64,000 bases of DNA, taken from assembly GCA_963815125.1 (NCBI GenBank), contig CAWFFM010000002.1:1054001-1118000 (forward strand), read 5' to 3'. The notes below the pieces were generated by a model, which made no database searches, was not told the DNA's origin, and saw nothing but the letters and a program-made list of their open reading frames with translations. This stretch comes from Actinocatenispora sp963815125. Its GTDB lineage: Bacteria > Actinomycetota > Actinomycetes > Mycobacteriales > Micromonosporaceae. Of the stretch, positions 15,271 through 24,555 are shown one piece after another (position 1 is the first letter of the stretch; the number at the start of each line of letters is the position of its first letter). A program made the translations under genes and the position numbers.

Positions 15271-17118
15271 ATGACCCAGGCCCCATCCGGCACCCCGGAG
15301 CAGACCGACGCAGAGCAGGTCGGCCGGGAGCAGACCGGCGCGGACGGCCTGACCTGGCAGGAGTTCGCCGAGGATGCGTCCGCCGAACAGGGCGACACTG
15401 TCGGCCGGGTGCTGGGCACCGCGGACGCGACGCCGCTGACCTTCTGGGTCGCCGTACGGGAAGGTGCCTACCTGCAGCTCGACGACGTGGTGGTCACCAG
15501 TCGTGAGGTCCCGGGTAGAGACCCGGTGACCATCGCCGGCGTGGTGACGCAGGTACGGGCCCGGCACGAGGGCGCCCAGTTCGACTCCGACGTGTTCCTG
15601 ATCTCCGAGGGCACCCTGCCCGCTCAGGTGCAGGAAGCCGCGGAGATCACCACGACGCGGCTGGAGCCGGAGATGTACGTTCCGCCGTGCCCGGGCGCCC
15701 CGGTACGGCGGGCCGCCAACGAGGAGCGGGCCGCAGCGCTGTACTTCGACCGGATGGAACGCAAGATCGCGGTGGGTACGGGCCGCGACGGCGAGCCGCT
15801 GTACCTCAACGCCGACTTCCTGGACGGTAGTCGCGGCGCGCACGTGTCGATCTCGGGTATCTCCGGAGTGGCCACCAAGACCTCGTTCGCCACCTGGCTG
15901 CTGTACTCGGTGTTCAACTCGGGCGTACTGGGCGCCGAGACCAGCAACACCCGGGCGCTGATCTTCAATGTCAAGGGCGAGGACCTGCTGCTGCTGGACC
16001 ACCGCAACACCCGGCTGGACGACAAGCAGCGCGATGCCTACGCGCGCCTCGGTCTGCCGGCCGACGCCTTCGGTTCGGTGTCGGTGTACGCGCCACCACG
16101 GATCGGCGATCCGGAGGGCACCCCGGACGTGGCGTGCCGCAGCACCGGCGTGGACGCCTTCTACTGGAGCATCTTCGAGTTCTGCCGGGACCGGCTGCTG
16201 CCGTACGTGTTCGCCGATGCCGACGACGACCGGCAGCAGTACACCATGGTGGTGCACCAGGTGACCGCCCGACTGGCCCGCGACGCCATCGAGGCGCAGG
16301 ACGGCGCCGCGGTCATCGCCGGCACCGTGGTACGCGACTACGACAACCTGGTGGATCTGCTGGTCGACCAGCTCACCGACGACGACACCCGGGCCGAGTG
16401 GGCCGGCAGCGCGATCGGTCTGGGCACCGTCAACGCGTTCATCCGCCGGATGGTCGCCAGCAAGCGCGACCTGGGACGGCTGGTCCGCGGTGATCTGCCC
16501 GCCCGCCGACCGCATGCCGTGTCCACACAGGACAGTGGCCAGTTGACCGTGGTCGACCTGCACAACCTGCCGGACCGGGCGCAACGATTCGTGGTCGGGG
16601 TGACGCTCAAGACCGAGTTCGAACGCAAGGAGAAGGCCGGTACGGCCCGCCCGCTGCTGTTCGTGGTACTCGACGAGCTGAACAAGTACGCGCCACGCGA
16701 CGGCTCCAGCCCGATCAAGGACGTACTGCTCGACATCGCCGAGCGGGGCCGCTCGCTGGGCGTGATCCTCATCGGGGCACAGCAGACAGCCAGCGAGATC
16801 GAGCGCCGGATCGTGGCCAACTCGGCGATCCGCGTGGTGGGTCGGCTCGACGCGGCGGAGGCGGGCCGGCCGGAGTACGGCTATCTGCCCACCGCGCAAC
16901 GCCAGCGGGCCGTACTGGCCAAGCCGGGCACGATGTTCGTGGCGCAGCCCGACATCCCGGTGCCGCTGGTGGTGGAGTTCCCGTTCCCGGCCTGGGCGAC
17001 CCGCCCGTCGGAGGCCGACGCGCCGCCGGCCAGCGCGATCCGCTCCGCGGTCCAACGTACCGACCCGTTCGTGGTCGTCGGCGCGAAGTCCGACGACTAC
17101 GACGACATCCCCTTCTGA
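15271..17118 (+). CDS. HerA-like DUF87-type ATPase/helicase
   Basis: 615 residues. An N-terminal HAS-barrel-like beta domain (about 30-130, VGRVLGTADATPLTFWVAV) precedes a RecA/FtsK-type motor. Nucleotide-site elements are the loop SGISGVATKTS near residue 194, Walker B LLFVVLDELNKY near 470 and GVILIGAQQTASEIERRIVANS with the sensor Gln. The C-terminal PDIPVPLVVEFPFPAW strand closes a hexamer-type fold. Family members translocate on duplex DNA and feed the NurA nuclease. The P-loop is one residue longer than standard and lacks the Gly before Lys. An ATG at 15271 is used; GTG 15259 lies closer to AAGGAA. sbcD, sbcC and a NurA-like gene start 7.4 kb downstream. Confidence 0.85.
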   Translation: MTQAPSGTPEQTDAEQVGREQTGADGLTWQEFAEDASAEQGDTVGRVLGTADATPLTFWVAVREGAYLQLDDVVVTSREVPGRDPVTIAGVVTQVRARHEGAQFDSDVFLISEGTLPAQVQEAAEITTTRLEPEMYVPPCPGAPVRRAANEERAAALYFDRMERKIAVGTGRDGEPLYLNADFLDGSRGAHVSISGISGVATKTSFATWLLYSVFNSGVLGAETSNTRALIFNVKGEDLLLLDHRNTRLDDKQRDAYARLGLPADAFGSVSVYAPPRIGDPEGTPDVACRSTGVDAFYWSIFEFCRDRLLPYVFADADDDRQQYTMVVHQVTARLARDAIEAQDGAAVIAGTVVRDYDNLVDLLVDQLTDDDTRAEWAGSAIGLGTVNAFIRRMVASKRDLGRLVRGDLPARRPHAVSTQDSGQLTVVDLHNLPDRAQRFVVGVTLKTEFERKEKAGTARPLLFVVLDELNKYAPRDGSSPIKDVLLDIAERGRSLGVILIGAQQTASEIERRIVANSAIRVVGRLDAAEAGRPEYGYLPTAQRQRAVLAKPGTMFVAQPDIPVPLVVEFPFPAWATRPSEADAPPASAIRSAVQRTDPFVVVGAKSDDYDDIPF

Positions 17119-17132
17119 CCGGGTGCCCGGTC
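17117..17132 (+). terminator. Hairpin after the HerA-like gene
   Basis: GACCGGG-TG-CCCGGTC is a perfect 7-bp stem that begins within the TGA stop and is followed by GTTTCC. It is a plausible transcription stop for the HerA-like gene. Confidence 0.45.
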
Positions 17133-17216
17133 GTTTCCGTGATGATCTGGTTCGCTCCAGCCTGCCCCCAGACAGCGGGCCGTGATGCGGGTGACCGCCG
17201 CGCGTTGACGGTCTGC

Positions 17217-18407
17217 CTAGATCACAGCGTCGGCGTGTCGGTAGTCGTGCAACGACAGCCCGCCGTACGCCCGGGACACCAGCGCCACGAACCGCTCGAC
17301 CGCGTCCTCGGCCGGCGAGAACGGGCCCGGCGCGTAGTGTGGCGACTCCAGGCCGCGCTGGACCGACTCGCAGGCCGCCCAGTCCTGGCGGTTGGTGAGA
17401 TCCCAGAACTCCACGGCGTACGACGGGTCCGGGACCGTACCGTCAGCGGACGGCTGCAGGTACCAGGAACATTCGATCCAGGTCCGGCCCGGCGCGAGCG
17501 GCATCAACCGGTGCGCCATCACGTAGTCAGGGTGCGCGGAGATCAGCAGGTTCGGCAGCAGATGCACGTACTCGACCGCTGTCGGCGACGCCCCGGGGAT
17601 GGGGTTGCCAGCAGACCGGCCCGTCAACGACATCGTCGCCATCCCGTCGCGCAGCACCATCGCGCCACCGATCCACGCACCCGGCAGGTCGTAGTTGGCG
17701 CCGGAGGTCGGCGGAGTGACCTGGCACAGCTCGGGATGGATCAGCGGGCAGTGATAGCACTCGTGGTAGTTCTCCGCGACGATCTTCCAGTTCGCGGCGA
17801 TTTCGTACGAGCGTCGGTCCGCGAGCCTCAGCGACGCCGGATCGTAGGGTTCCACGACCCTGCCGAGCTCGCCGAGATGGTCGGTGAACGGTACGACGGA
17901 CGGGTCGCCCAGCGCGTGCCCCGCGTGACCGAAGACCCAACCGCACCAGACCGCGACCGGCAGCTCCACCAGGGCGTACGCCGCGGCATCGTACCCGGGC
18001 ACGTCGCGGTACCCCGGCGCGGCGACGAGCTTGCCGGCAAGGTCGTACGACCAGGCGTGGTACGGGCAGATCACGGAGCGGCGGGCCGAGGTGCCGCCGT
18101 CGGGCAGCAGCTCATGGGCGCGATGGCGGCAGGTGTTGGCGAACATCCGGACGCGGGCCCCGTCCCGGGTCAGCAGCACCGCCACGTCACCGACCAACGC
18201 GGCGCGCTGCGTGGCGGGCCGCCCGCCGTCCAGCGCGGCCGGCAGCAGGTCGTCGAGCCTGCCCAGGCAGGTCCAGGTACCGGCAAAGAGCTGCCGCCGC
18301 TCCCACGCCAGCACCTCGGGTGAGGCGTAGGCGATCCCGGGCAGCATGGCGGGGACGGACCCACCGCGGGCACGGACCTCGTCCTGGAGACGTACCACAT
18401 CGCTCAT
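17217..18407 (-). CDS. Rieske non-heme iron oxygenase alpha subunit-like protein
   Basis: 396 residues. The N-terminal Rieske domain has CRHRAHEL and CPYHAW, the two Cys-x-His pairs binding the 2Fe-2S cluster (about residues 95-120). The catalytic domain has NYHECYHCPLIHPE, giving the His-x4-His part of the mononuclear iron site, and a later Asp-rich strand. Members hydroxylate or demethylate small aromatics, betaines or similar. No beta subunit, ferredoxin or reductase gene is adjacent, so it probably works as a homo-oligomer with electrons from elsewhere. The ATG at 18407 has GGAGGAG 6-7 bases upstream. The substrate is unknown. Confidence 0.88.
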   Translation of the reverse strand: MSDVVRLQDEVRARGGSVPAMLPGIAYASPEVLAWERRQLFAGTWTCLGRLDDLLPAALDGGRPATQRAALVGDVAVLLTRDGARVRMFANTCRHRAHELLPDGGTSARRSVICPYHAWSYDLAGKLVAAPGYRDVPGYDAAAYALVELPVAVWCGWVFGHAGHALGDPSVVPFTDHLGELGRVVEPYDPASLRLADRRSYEIAANWKIVAENYHECYHCPLIHPELCQVTPPTSGANYDLPGAWIGGAMVLRDGMATMSLTGRSAGNPIPGASPTAVEYVHLLPNLLISAHPDYVMAHRLMPLAPGRTWIECSWYLQPSADGTVPDPSYAVEFWDLTNRQDWAACESVQRGLESPHYAPGPFSPAEDAVERFVALVSRAYGGLSLHDYRHADAVI

Positions 18408-18456
18408 CGCGATCTCCTCCACGCTGACATGCCGCCCAGGAACGCGCCGTACCCAC

Positions 18457-20367
18457 CTACAGTGTGTCGGCCAGCCGGTCGGCGAGCAGGCGGGTGAACC
18501 GGGCCGGGTCGGCCAGTTCGCCGCCCTCGGCGAGCAGTGCCATGCCGTACAGCAGCTCCGCGGTCTGTTCCAGCGCCGGGCCGCCGCCCTGCTCCTGCGC
18601 CGTACGCATGCCGGTCACCAGCGGATGACCGGGGTTGAGTTCCAGGATCCGCTTGACCTGCGGCATGTCCTGGCCCATCGCCCGGTACATCTTCTCCAAC
18701 GTCGGCGTCATGTCCTGCGCGTCACCGACCAGGCAGGCCGGCGAGGTGGTCAGCCGGGTGGACAGCCGTACCTCCTTCACGTCCTCGGCCAGCCGTTCAC
18801 CCAGCCAGGACAGCAGCCCGGCGTAGTCCTTCTGCTGCTGCTCGCGCTCCGCGGAGTCCTCGGCCTTGTCCTCCTCGTCGGACAGGTCGACCTGCCCCTT
18901 GGCGATCGACTGCAGCGGTGTGCCGTCGAAGGCGCCGACCCGCTCGACCCACACCTCGTCGATCGGGTCGGTCAGGATGATCACTTCGCGCCCCTTGGCC
19001 CGGAACGCCTCCATGTGCGGCGAATTCTCGACCATGGCCCGGGATTCGCCGGTCATGTAGTAGATGTTCTTCTGATCCTCGGGCATTCGCTCGACGTACT
19101 GCCGCAGGGTGGTCGGCTTCTCGGCGTCCTGGGTGGAGTCGACTGAGATGATGTCGAGCAGGAGGTCCCGGTTGGCGGTGTCCTCGAGCAAGCCCTCCTT
19201 GACAGCCCGGCCGAACTCCTTCCAGAACGTCGCGTACCGTTCCGGCGACTCGGACTGCATGCTCTTGACCGTGCCGAGCACCTTCTTGACCAGGCGCCGG
19301 CGTACCGCCTGGATCTGGCGGTCCTGCTGCAGGATCTCCCGGGAGATGTTGAGCGACAGGTCGTGCGCGTCCACAACCCCCTTGACGAAGCGCAGGTAGT
19401 GAGGCACCAGCGCCTCGCAGTCGTCCATGATGAACACCCGCTTGACGTACAGCTGCACGCCGCGCTGGCTGTCGCGCATGTGCAGGTCGTACGGGGCGTG
19501 CTCCGGGATGAACAGCAGCGCCTCGAACTCGAAGGTGCCCTCGGCCTTCAGGTGCACGATCTCGAGTGGATCTGTCCAGTCGTGGCTGATGTGTTTGTAG
19601 AACTCGTGGTACTCGCTGTCGTCGACATCCTTGCGGGCCCGTGCCCACAGCGCCTTCATCGAGTTGAGCGTCTGCGTCTCGTGGCTGGTCGTACCGTCCT
19701 CGCCGGTACTCTCCACCGACATCCGGATCGGCCACGCGATGAAGTCGGAGTAGCGCTTGACCAGCTCGCGGATCTTCCACTCCGCGGTGTAGTCGAACAG
19801 CTGGTCCTCGCTGTCCTCCGGCTTGAGGTGCAGGGTGACCGCGGTGCCCTGCGGCGCGTCGTCGACGGACTCGATGACGTACGTGCCCTCGCCGGTGGAC
19901 TCCCAGCGGGTGCCTTCCTGCTGCCCGGCGCGGCGGGTCAGCAGACTGACCCGGTCGGCCACCATGAAGGACGAGTAGAAGCCCACCCCGAACTGGCCGA
20001 TGAGTTCCTGCGACTGCGCGGCGTCCTTCGACTCCTTGATCTTGGCGAGCAGCTCGGCCGTACCCGATCGGGCGATCGTCCCGATCAGCTCGACCACCTC
20101 GTCGCGGGACATGCCGATGCCGTTGTCACGTACGGTCAGCGTGCGCTGCTCGGCGTCGACCTCAAGGTCGATGTGCAGGTCGGACGCGTCGACCTGCAGC
20201 TCCTTGTTGGTCAGTGACTCCAGCCTCAGCTTGTCCAGTGCGTCGGAGCAGTTGGAGATCAGTTCACGCAGGAAGATGTCCTTGTTGGAATAGATCGAAT
20301 GCACCATCAACCGCAACAGTTGACGCGTCTCCGCCTGAAACTCCAGCGTCTCCACCCGATCGCTCAC
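18457..20367 (-). CDS. htpG: HtpG, Hsp90-family molecular chaperone
   Basis: 636 residues, full length for bacterial Hsp90. The N-terminal GHKL ATPase has ELISNCSDALDKL, DNGIGM, GTIARSGT and GQFGVGFYS. The middle domain carries RRVFIMDDCEALVPHYLRF-type segments (in part VKRVFIMDD) and the catalytic Arg region NISREILQQ. The C-terminal dimerisation domain ends the protein. It remodels client proteins in the cytoplasm using ATP. The GTG at 20367 is preferred over the one two codons earlier because AGGAG sits 5-6 bases before it. It is preceded by a candidate TATTCT -10. No HspR-like operator is evident. Confidence 0.97.
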   Translation of the reverse strand: MSDRVETLEFQAETRQLLRLMVHSIYSNKDIFLRELISNCSDALDKLRLESLTNKELQVDASDLHIDLEVDAEQRTLTVRDNGIGMSRDEVVELIGTIARSGTAELLAKIKESKDAAQSQELIGQFGVGFYSSFMVADRVSLLTRRAGQQEGTRWESTGEGTYVIESVDDAPQGTAVTLHLKPEDSEDQLFDYTAEWKIRELVKRYSDFIAWPIRMSVESTGEDGTTSHETQTLNSMKALWARARKDVDDSEYHEFYKHISHDWTDPLEIVHLKAEGTFEFEALLFIPEHAPYDLHMRDSQRGVQLYVKRVFIMDDCEALVPHYLRFVKGVVDAHDLSLNISREILQQDRQIQAVRRRLVKKVLGTVKSMQSESPERYATFWKEFGRAVKEGLLEDTANRDLLLDIISVDSTQDAEKPTTLRQYVERMPEDQKNIYYMTGESRAMVENSPHMEAFRAKGREVIILTDPIDEVWVERVGAFDGTPLQSIAKGQVDLSDEEDKAEDSAEREQQQKDYAGLLSWLGERLAEDVKEVRLSTRLTTSPACLVGDAQDMTPTLEKMYRAMGQDMPQVKRILELNPGHPLVTGMRTAQEQGGGPALEQTAELLYGMALLAEGGELADPARFTRLLADRLADTL

Positions 20368-20404
20368 GCCCACTCCTCACCAAGAACAGAAAACACCGCG
20401 CGAC

Positions 20405-20410
20405 AGAATA
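20405..20410 (-). promoter_or_regulatory. Candidate -10 (TATTCT) for htpG
   Basis: On the minus strand TATTCT fits TANNNT and would place transcription start near 20398, giving a leader of about 31 bases. The -35 is poor. Confidence 0.35.
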
Positions 20411-20565
20411 CTTGCCCGGACCCCGAGAGCACGGACGGCGTCTGATCACCCGGTATCCGGCAGACCCCGTACGGAGGGCGGCTGATCCCGACCAGATCGC
20501 CCCGCTGGTGAGGACCGGGCGGGGCGACCCGACGCGGGTGGGAGCTGCGGGAGCGTCCCCGAGGG

Positions 20566-21561
20566 TCAGGAACCGTACGGGGTACCGCCGGCGAAGTCGG
20601 TGTCGAATGTGGCCTCGACCCCGCTGAGTACGGCGGAATCGTCGATGATCAGGCCGAGCTCGCGGTTGTTGTTGAGCGAGTTGTCGGAGAAGTTCTCCGA
20701 GCCGGCGAAGACCTTCGCGGTGCTGGTGCCGTTGTCGGCGACGATGGCCTTGGCGTGGATGTAGAGCCCACCGCTGCTGCTGTAGGTGACCACCGTGCCG
20801 CCAGCGGCGACGACCTCGTTGAAGGTGCTCTGGTAGCTGCTGGGGTCCATGCCCACCACGCGCACCGTGACTCCGCGGTTCTCGGCCGCCACGATCGCGT
20901 TGACCAGCGCCGTGTCGCCGAACTCGAGTTCCTCCACATCCAACGAGTGCTGCGCGCCGTTGATCAGACCCAGTAGCCGGCTCTGCGAGTCGGTCGGGGA
21001 CCAGACCAGGTTGTCGCCGTCGGACGGGGTGACCGAGGTCTTGGCGTAGTCGGCGTCGAAGACCTGCTCGATCGCGGCGGCATCGGCCGCGTCGCTGTCG
21101 AAGACCGCGTAGTCACGGTCGTTGGAGTAGTAGGTGGAGTCGAGGTTGCCGGTCATGATCAGCGACCGGTCACCGTCGACGGTGACCGTCTTCTGGTGGG
21201 TGTAGACGAACGCCGACGAGGAATACGTGACGCCCACACCGCCCTGCTGCAGGGTCGAGTACGCGGCACTGTTCACGGACTTGTGGGCGCCGTCGAGGAT
21301 CACCCGGACAGCCACACCGGCCTTCTCGCGATCGACCAGGTCATTGACGACGGTGGTGTCGCGCAGTTCGTACATGGTCATGTCGAGTGAACGGGTGGCC
21401 GAGTCGATGAAGTCGTAGACCGCAGTGTGGTCCTGGTCCGGGAAGACCTGGAGCGAGAAGGTGCCGGCGGCATGGGCCGGGCCGGTCGTGACCACGCCGA
21501 CCGCGACCGTGGTGCACGCGGCGAGGGCGAGCAGAACCCGACGGGTACCAACGAGGGGCAT
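20566..21561 (-). CDS. Secreted phospholipase D-like (HKD) protein
   Basis: 331 residues. A Sec signal peptide (RRVLLALAACTTVAVGVV, cleavage near AHA-AG around residue 32) precedes two PLD-type repeats. The first HKD motif is THQKTVTVD, followed by GNLDSTYYSND. The second is IHAKAIVAD, followed by GSENFSDNSLNNNRELG. Two motifs in one chain make a complete active site forming a phosphohistidine intermediate. Homologues are secreted phosphodiesterases acting on phospholipids or nucleic acids; I cannot choose between them. The ATG at 21561 has AGGAGT 5-6 bases upstream. It stands alone between htpG and a secreted GH95-like gene. Confidence 0.85.
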   Translation of the reverse strand: MPLVGTRRVLLALAACTTVAVGVVTTGPAHAAGTFSLQVFPDQDHTAVYDFIDSATRSLDMTMYELRDTTVVNDLVDREKAGVAVRVILDGAHKSVNSAAYSTLQQGGVGVTYSSSAFVYTHQKTVTVDGDRSLIMTGNLDSTYYSNDRDYAVFDSDAADAAAIEQVFDADYAKTSVTPSDGDNLVWSPTDSQSRLLGLINGAQHSLDVEELEFGDTALVNAIVAAENRGVTVRVVGMDPSSYQSTFNEVVAAGGTVVTYSSSGGLYIHAKAIVADNGTSTAKVFAGSENFSDNSLNNNRELGLIIDDSAVLSGVEATFDTDFAGGTPYGS

Positions 21562-21744
21562 GCAGGACTCCTGACAGCTGCGGCGCCGGCACCGACAGAG
21601 CGCCACATCCGCCAATGTCGGAGCAGATGGCAATTTCGCCTAGAGAATATCGCCAAATACCGACATCGGTGGGTTAACGGAAGGCCAAACCACGGCACCC
21701 ACCTGGCTCGGGCTGGTCTGAGCACCATGCTGACGTCTGACCGG

Positions 21745-21761
21745 CCCGCAGTGACTGCGGG
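21745..21761 (-). terminator. Hairpin downstream of the GH95-like gene
   Basis: CCCGCAGT-G-ACTGCGGG is a perfect inverted repeat about 50 bases past the GH95-like stop. It can form a 7-bp GC-rich stem with a 3-base loop. Confidence 0.4.
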
Positions 21762-21807
21762 TCTGCGCGGACCGCACATGATGCTCGGTAGCGGAGCGTG
21801 CGCCGGC

Positions 21808-24120
21808 TCAGTCTGCTGCGGACAGGCCCCAGCGGGGAACATCGATGGTCGGCACCGGGGCGATCAGCAGCGGCGGATCGGCGCCAGCCGCGGACACCAC
21901 CACGTCGTCGCCGGCCCGCAGATGGAGGTCCAGTACTCCCCCGCCCACGTTCCGCCAGTGCACGGGCCCCGGGCCCAGCGGACGTACCGTGCAGGCGCCC
22001 GGTATCCCCGGTGCCAGTCGGCAGCGTTCCCCGGCCGCGCTGTAGACGCGGACGAACCGGGTCTGCCCGGCGCTGCGTACCGCGCTGATCAGGAACCCCC
22101 CTTCAGCACGCAGATTGTGTACCGCTACGTCCGACCATTCTGTGGGTAGCGCGGGGAACACCCGGAGCACCCCGCCGGCGCTGTGCAGGAGCATGTCCAG
22201 CATCGCCTGCGCGGCGGCCAGCGGCGTGGCCATCGCCGCTCCGGCACCCGTGCGCATGGTGTTGGCCGTGATGTCCCGGTCCATCAGCACGGTCAGCTGC
22301 CCGAGCGCCATGTCGCCGTCACCGAGCAGCGCGCCCAACGACGCCGCTGCGGGCCTGGTGTCCTCGGCGGAACCGGAGACGCGCAGCCAACGGGTCAGGG
22401 ACCGCCGCAGCAGGTCCCGCTGGGTGGAGGTACCCGGATCCAACAGGTGCAGCGGGTGGAACGAGAGCAGGTGGGTCAGCCCGTCGTCCTTTCCGGCGAG
22501 CGGGCGGTACGCACCGAGCCACAGCCCGTCGCTGCCCCGCGGAGGGTCGACCAACCGACGCAGCACCTCACGCCAGCGTGCCCGCAGCGGGTCGGGCAGG
22601 CCCAGCCGGTCGGTGGCAGCCAGCAGGGTGCGGCACCCCCAGGTCAGCAGTGCCAGGTCGTAGTTGCTGTCCGCGACGGTGACGCTCCCCGGTGACCGGG
22701 TCGGCGGCAGATGCAACCGGCCATCCGCCCCCTCGCTCAGCATGCGCAGGTAGTAGTTGATGGCCCGACGCAGCAACGGGTAGATCACCTCACGCAACCG
22801 GCGGTCGTCCATGCTGTGCCGGTAGGACAGCCAGGCATTGTGCAGCGCCCAGGTCAGATTCCCGACCTCGGCACCGCCCGCGACCTGCCCGGGCACCGCA
22901 ACCTCGGCGGTACGCAGGTCGTCCGGTGCGGCGTCCGCGATCGCCGCGGAGTCCGCCTGGTACGCGGCCGGGACATTACCGGCGAGGTTGTCACTCTGGC
23001 TGGCCAGCGTCGAGCTCAACGAATCCAACTCGTCGTGTCCGGTCGCGTTGATCAGCTGGTAGACCTGCTGTACGTGTCCGTCGAAGCGGATGTCGGGCCG
23101 CTGCGCCGGCTGCGGCCACTGTGCCGTGCTGGACACCACCGGCCGGTCCGCCCGGGTCACGCAGGCCAACTTGTACAACTGGATCCAGTAGAACGCAGAC
23201 AGCCGTCGGTCCGGCACCGAGACGAAGCTGCGCGTGTAGAACCGACGCCACCAGGCACGGTGGGTGGCGAGCAGCGGGCCGACCGGCTCGTCGGCTGCCG
23301 GCAGGACCGTACTGGCCGCGGCGGTGTCCGCGGTGCGTCTCGGGTAGCTGGCCGCGACGCTGACGATCAGCCGGGTGGTGCCAGCCTGACGGGAGGTGCG
23401 CCAGACGGTGGCATGACCGCCGCCGACGGCCAGGTCCTGGACACAGCAGCCCTCATCGGTACGACTGCGGACGACGGGGTCGGGATTGTCGGTGAGCCCG
23501 GCCGGTCTCCGCACCTGCCCCAGCCGGGTGCTCTGCGCCGGATAGGCGGTGAAGGACCAGTTCAGGCCGCGTTCACCACGGTCGGGTGTGGTCTCCACGA
23601 TCAACAGGTCACTGGTGGCGTGCACGACGCAGCGCAACCGTATGGTGCCGGCCGTCGTGCTGATGGTGCCGGACAGTTCGGCATGCCACAGCGAGAGACG
23701 CAGGTTCGTCTCGGTGACCTCACCGATGGTCTCCAGGGAGAAGAACCCGACGCGGAGCCTGGCCTGGCCGAAATCGGCGCCACCGGCATCTTGATGGTCG
23801 CGGACCCGGCTGTCGCCGATCTCCAGACGTACCGCGCGCCGGGACGGTTGCCGGAACAGGGCCATGCCGAGACCACCGTTGCCGAGAAACGGGGCTTCCT
23901 CGATGCTGTCCGGCAACCGGCGCCAGACCGGGTCGTGGTCGGCCAGGTAGTTCGCCCAGGACTGTTGGTCCGCCATGGCGTCCAGCAGCCGCAGTGACCC
24001 GGTGTCCAGGCGCAGTCGTGGGCCGGCAGGGGTCGCCTCGACCGCCGCGCCGGGCACCAGTGCGGTGCCGGTACCGATGGCGGCTACTGCGAGCAGGCCG
24101 CGCCGCGAGACCCCGCCCAT
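21808..24120 (-). CDS. Tat-exported GH95-like glycoside hydrolase (alpha-L-fucosidase-type fold)
   Basis: 770 residues. The N-terminus SRRGLLAVAAIGTG is a twin-arginine-type export signal. The N-terminal beta domain carries EEAPFLGNGGLGMALF, the GH95 opening motif. The helical (alpha/alpha)6 barrel includes GGAEVGNLTWALHNAWLSY and later YPLLRRAINYYLRML. The C-terminal beta region has GGVLRVFPALPTEW, also typical of GH95. GH95 enzymes remove alpha-linked fucose or galactose; similarity here is moderate and the catalytic Glu/Asp cannot be assigned safely. The ATG has GGAGG just upstream. No transporter or regulator gene is adjacent. Confidence 0.75.
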   Translation of the reverse strand: MGGVSRRGLLAVAAIGTGTALVPGAAVEATPAGPRLRLDTGSLRLLDAMADQQSWANYLADHDPVWRRLPDSIEEAPFLGNGGLGMALFRQPSRRAVRLEIGDSRVRDHQDAGGADFGQARLRVGFFSLETIGEVTETNLRLSLWHAELSGTISTTAGTIRLRCVVHATSDLLIVETTPDRGERGLNWSFTAYPAQSTRLGQVRRPAGLTDNPDPVVRSRTDEGCCVQDLAVGGGHATVWRTSRQAGTTRLIVSVAASYPRRTADTAAASTVLPAADEPVGPLLATHRAWWRRFYTRSFVSVPDRRLSAFYWIQLYKLACVTRADRPVVSSTAQWPQPAQRPDIRFDGHVQQVYQLINATGHDELDSLSSTLASQSDNLAGNVPAAYQADSAAIADAAPDDLRTAEVAVPGQVAGGAEVGNLTWALHNAWLSYRHSMDDRRLREVIYPLLRRAINYYLRMLSEGADGRLHLPPTRSPGSVTVADSNYDLALLTWGCRTLLAATDRLGLPDPLRARWREVLRRLVDPPRGSDGLWLGAYRPLAGKDDGLTHLLSFHPLHLLDPGTSTQRDLLRRSLTRWLRVSGSAEDTRPAAASLGALLGDGDMALGQLTVLMDRDITANTMRTGAGAAMATPLAAAQAMLDMLLHSAGGVLRVFPALPTEWSDVAVHNLRAEGGFLISAVRSAGQTRFVRVYSAAGERCRLAPGIPGACTVRPLGPGPVHWRNVGGGVLDLHLRAGDDVVVSAAGADPPLLIAPVPTIDVPRWGLSAAD

Positions 24121-24258
24121 CAGCGCCTCCAGCCGTACGGTGCCGCCCGGGGATCAGCCGACACGGCGTCCGGAACGGAGCGGGCGACCGCGCGGCCGGG
24201 TCATGGCCGGTGATCGGTCCTGCGGCGCCCGGTATGCGACCGATCACAGTTGGAACAA

Positions 24259-24274
24259 ATCCGAAAGATCGGAT
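24259..24274. promoter_or_regulatory. Inverted repeat ATCCGA-N4-TCGGAT, candidate operator
   Basis: A perfect 6-base inverted repeat lies immediately downstream of the candidate -10 of the GH95-like gene, where a bound repressor would block initiation. No cognate regulator is encoded nearby. Confidence 0.35.
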
Positions 24275-24302
24275 GAATATGTGCAGACTACCGCATACGC
24301 AA
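24274..24302 (-). promoter_or_regulatory. Candidate promoter TTGCGT-N17-TATTCA for the GH95-like gene
   Basis: Read on the minus strand, TTGCGT (24302-24297) and TATTCA (24279-24274) are separated by 17 bases. The leader would be about 145 bases. Confidence 0.35.
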
Positions 24303-24505
24303 TAGGTCGATCAAGGCGTGGCCGGAGGCCGCATTTCCGTTGTGGACCATGGTAGGCACGGTGCGCCGGGCCCCGCCCGGCAGCGTCCCATCGCTCCGGA
24401 GCCGCTGTCCGACCAGCAGCTGCGGCGCGCTGTCACGGTGACCTCCGTGGTCCGACACCGGAGGTGACCGCGGACGGCCTACGTCACGATGTCGGACCGG
24501 GCGCA

Positions 24506-24511
24506 TAGAGT
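24506..24511 (+). promoter_or_regulatory. Candidate -10 (TAGAGT) for the sbcDC-nurA-alkA operon
   Basis: TAGAGT fits TANNNT and would start transcription near 24518, about 38 bases before the sbcD GTG. No clear -35 is visible. Confidence 0.35.
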
Positions 24512-24555
24512 CGGTGACCGGTGGGGTGTCCGGCCAACACGCAGGGGGCGTGGAA

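Larger units (their letters stand above)
24121..24555. other. Non-coding divergent region between the GH95-like gene and sbcD
   Basis: This 435-bp stretch contains no credible gene. A locally AT-richer segment at 24240-24330 holds a minus-strand promoter candidate and an inverted repeat. A TAGAGT -10 for sbcD lies at 24506-24511. The middle portion shows nothing I can interpret. Confidence 0.7.
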
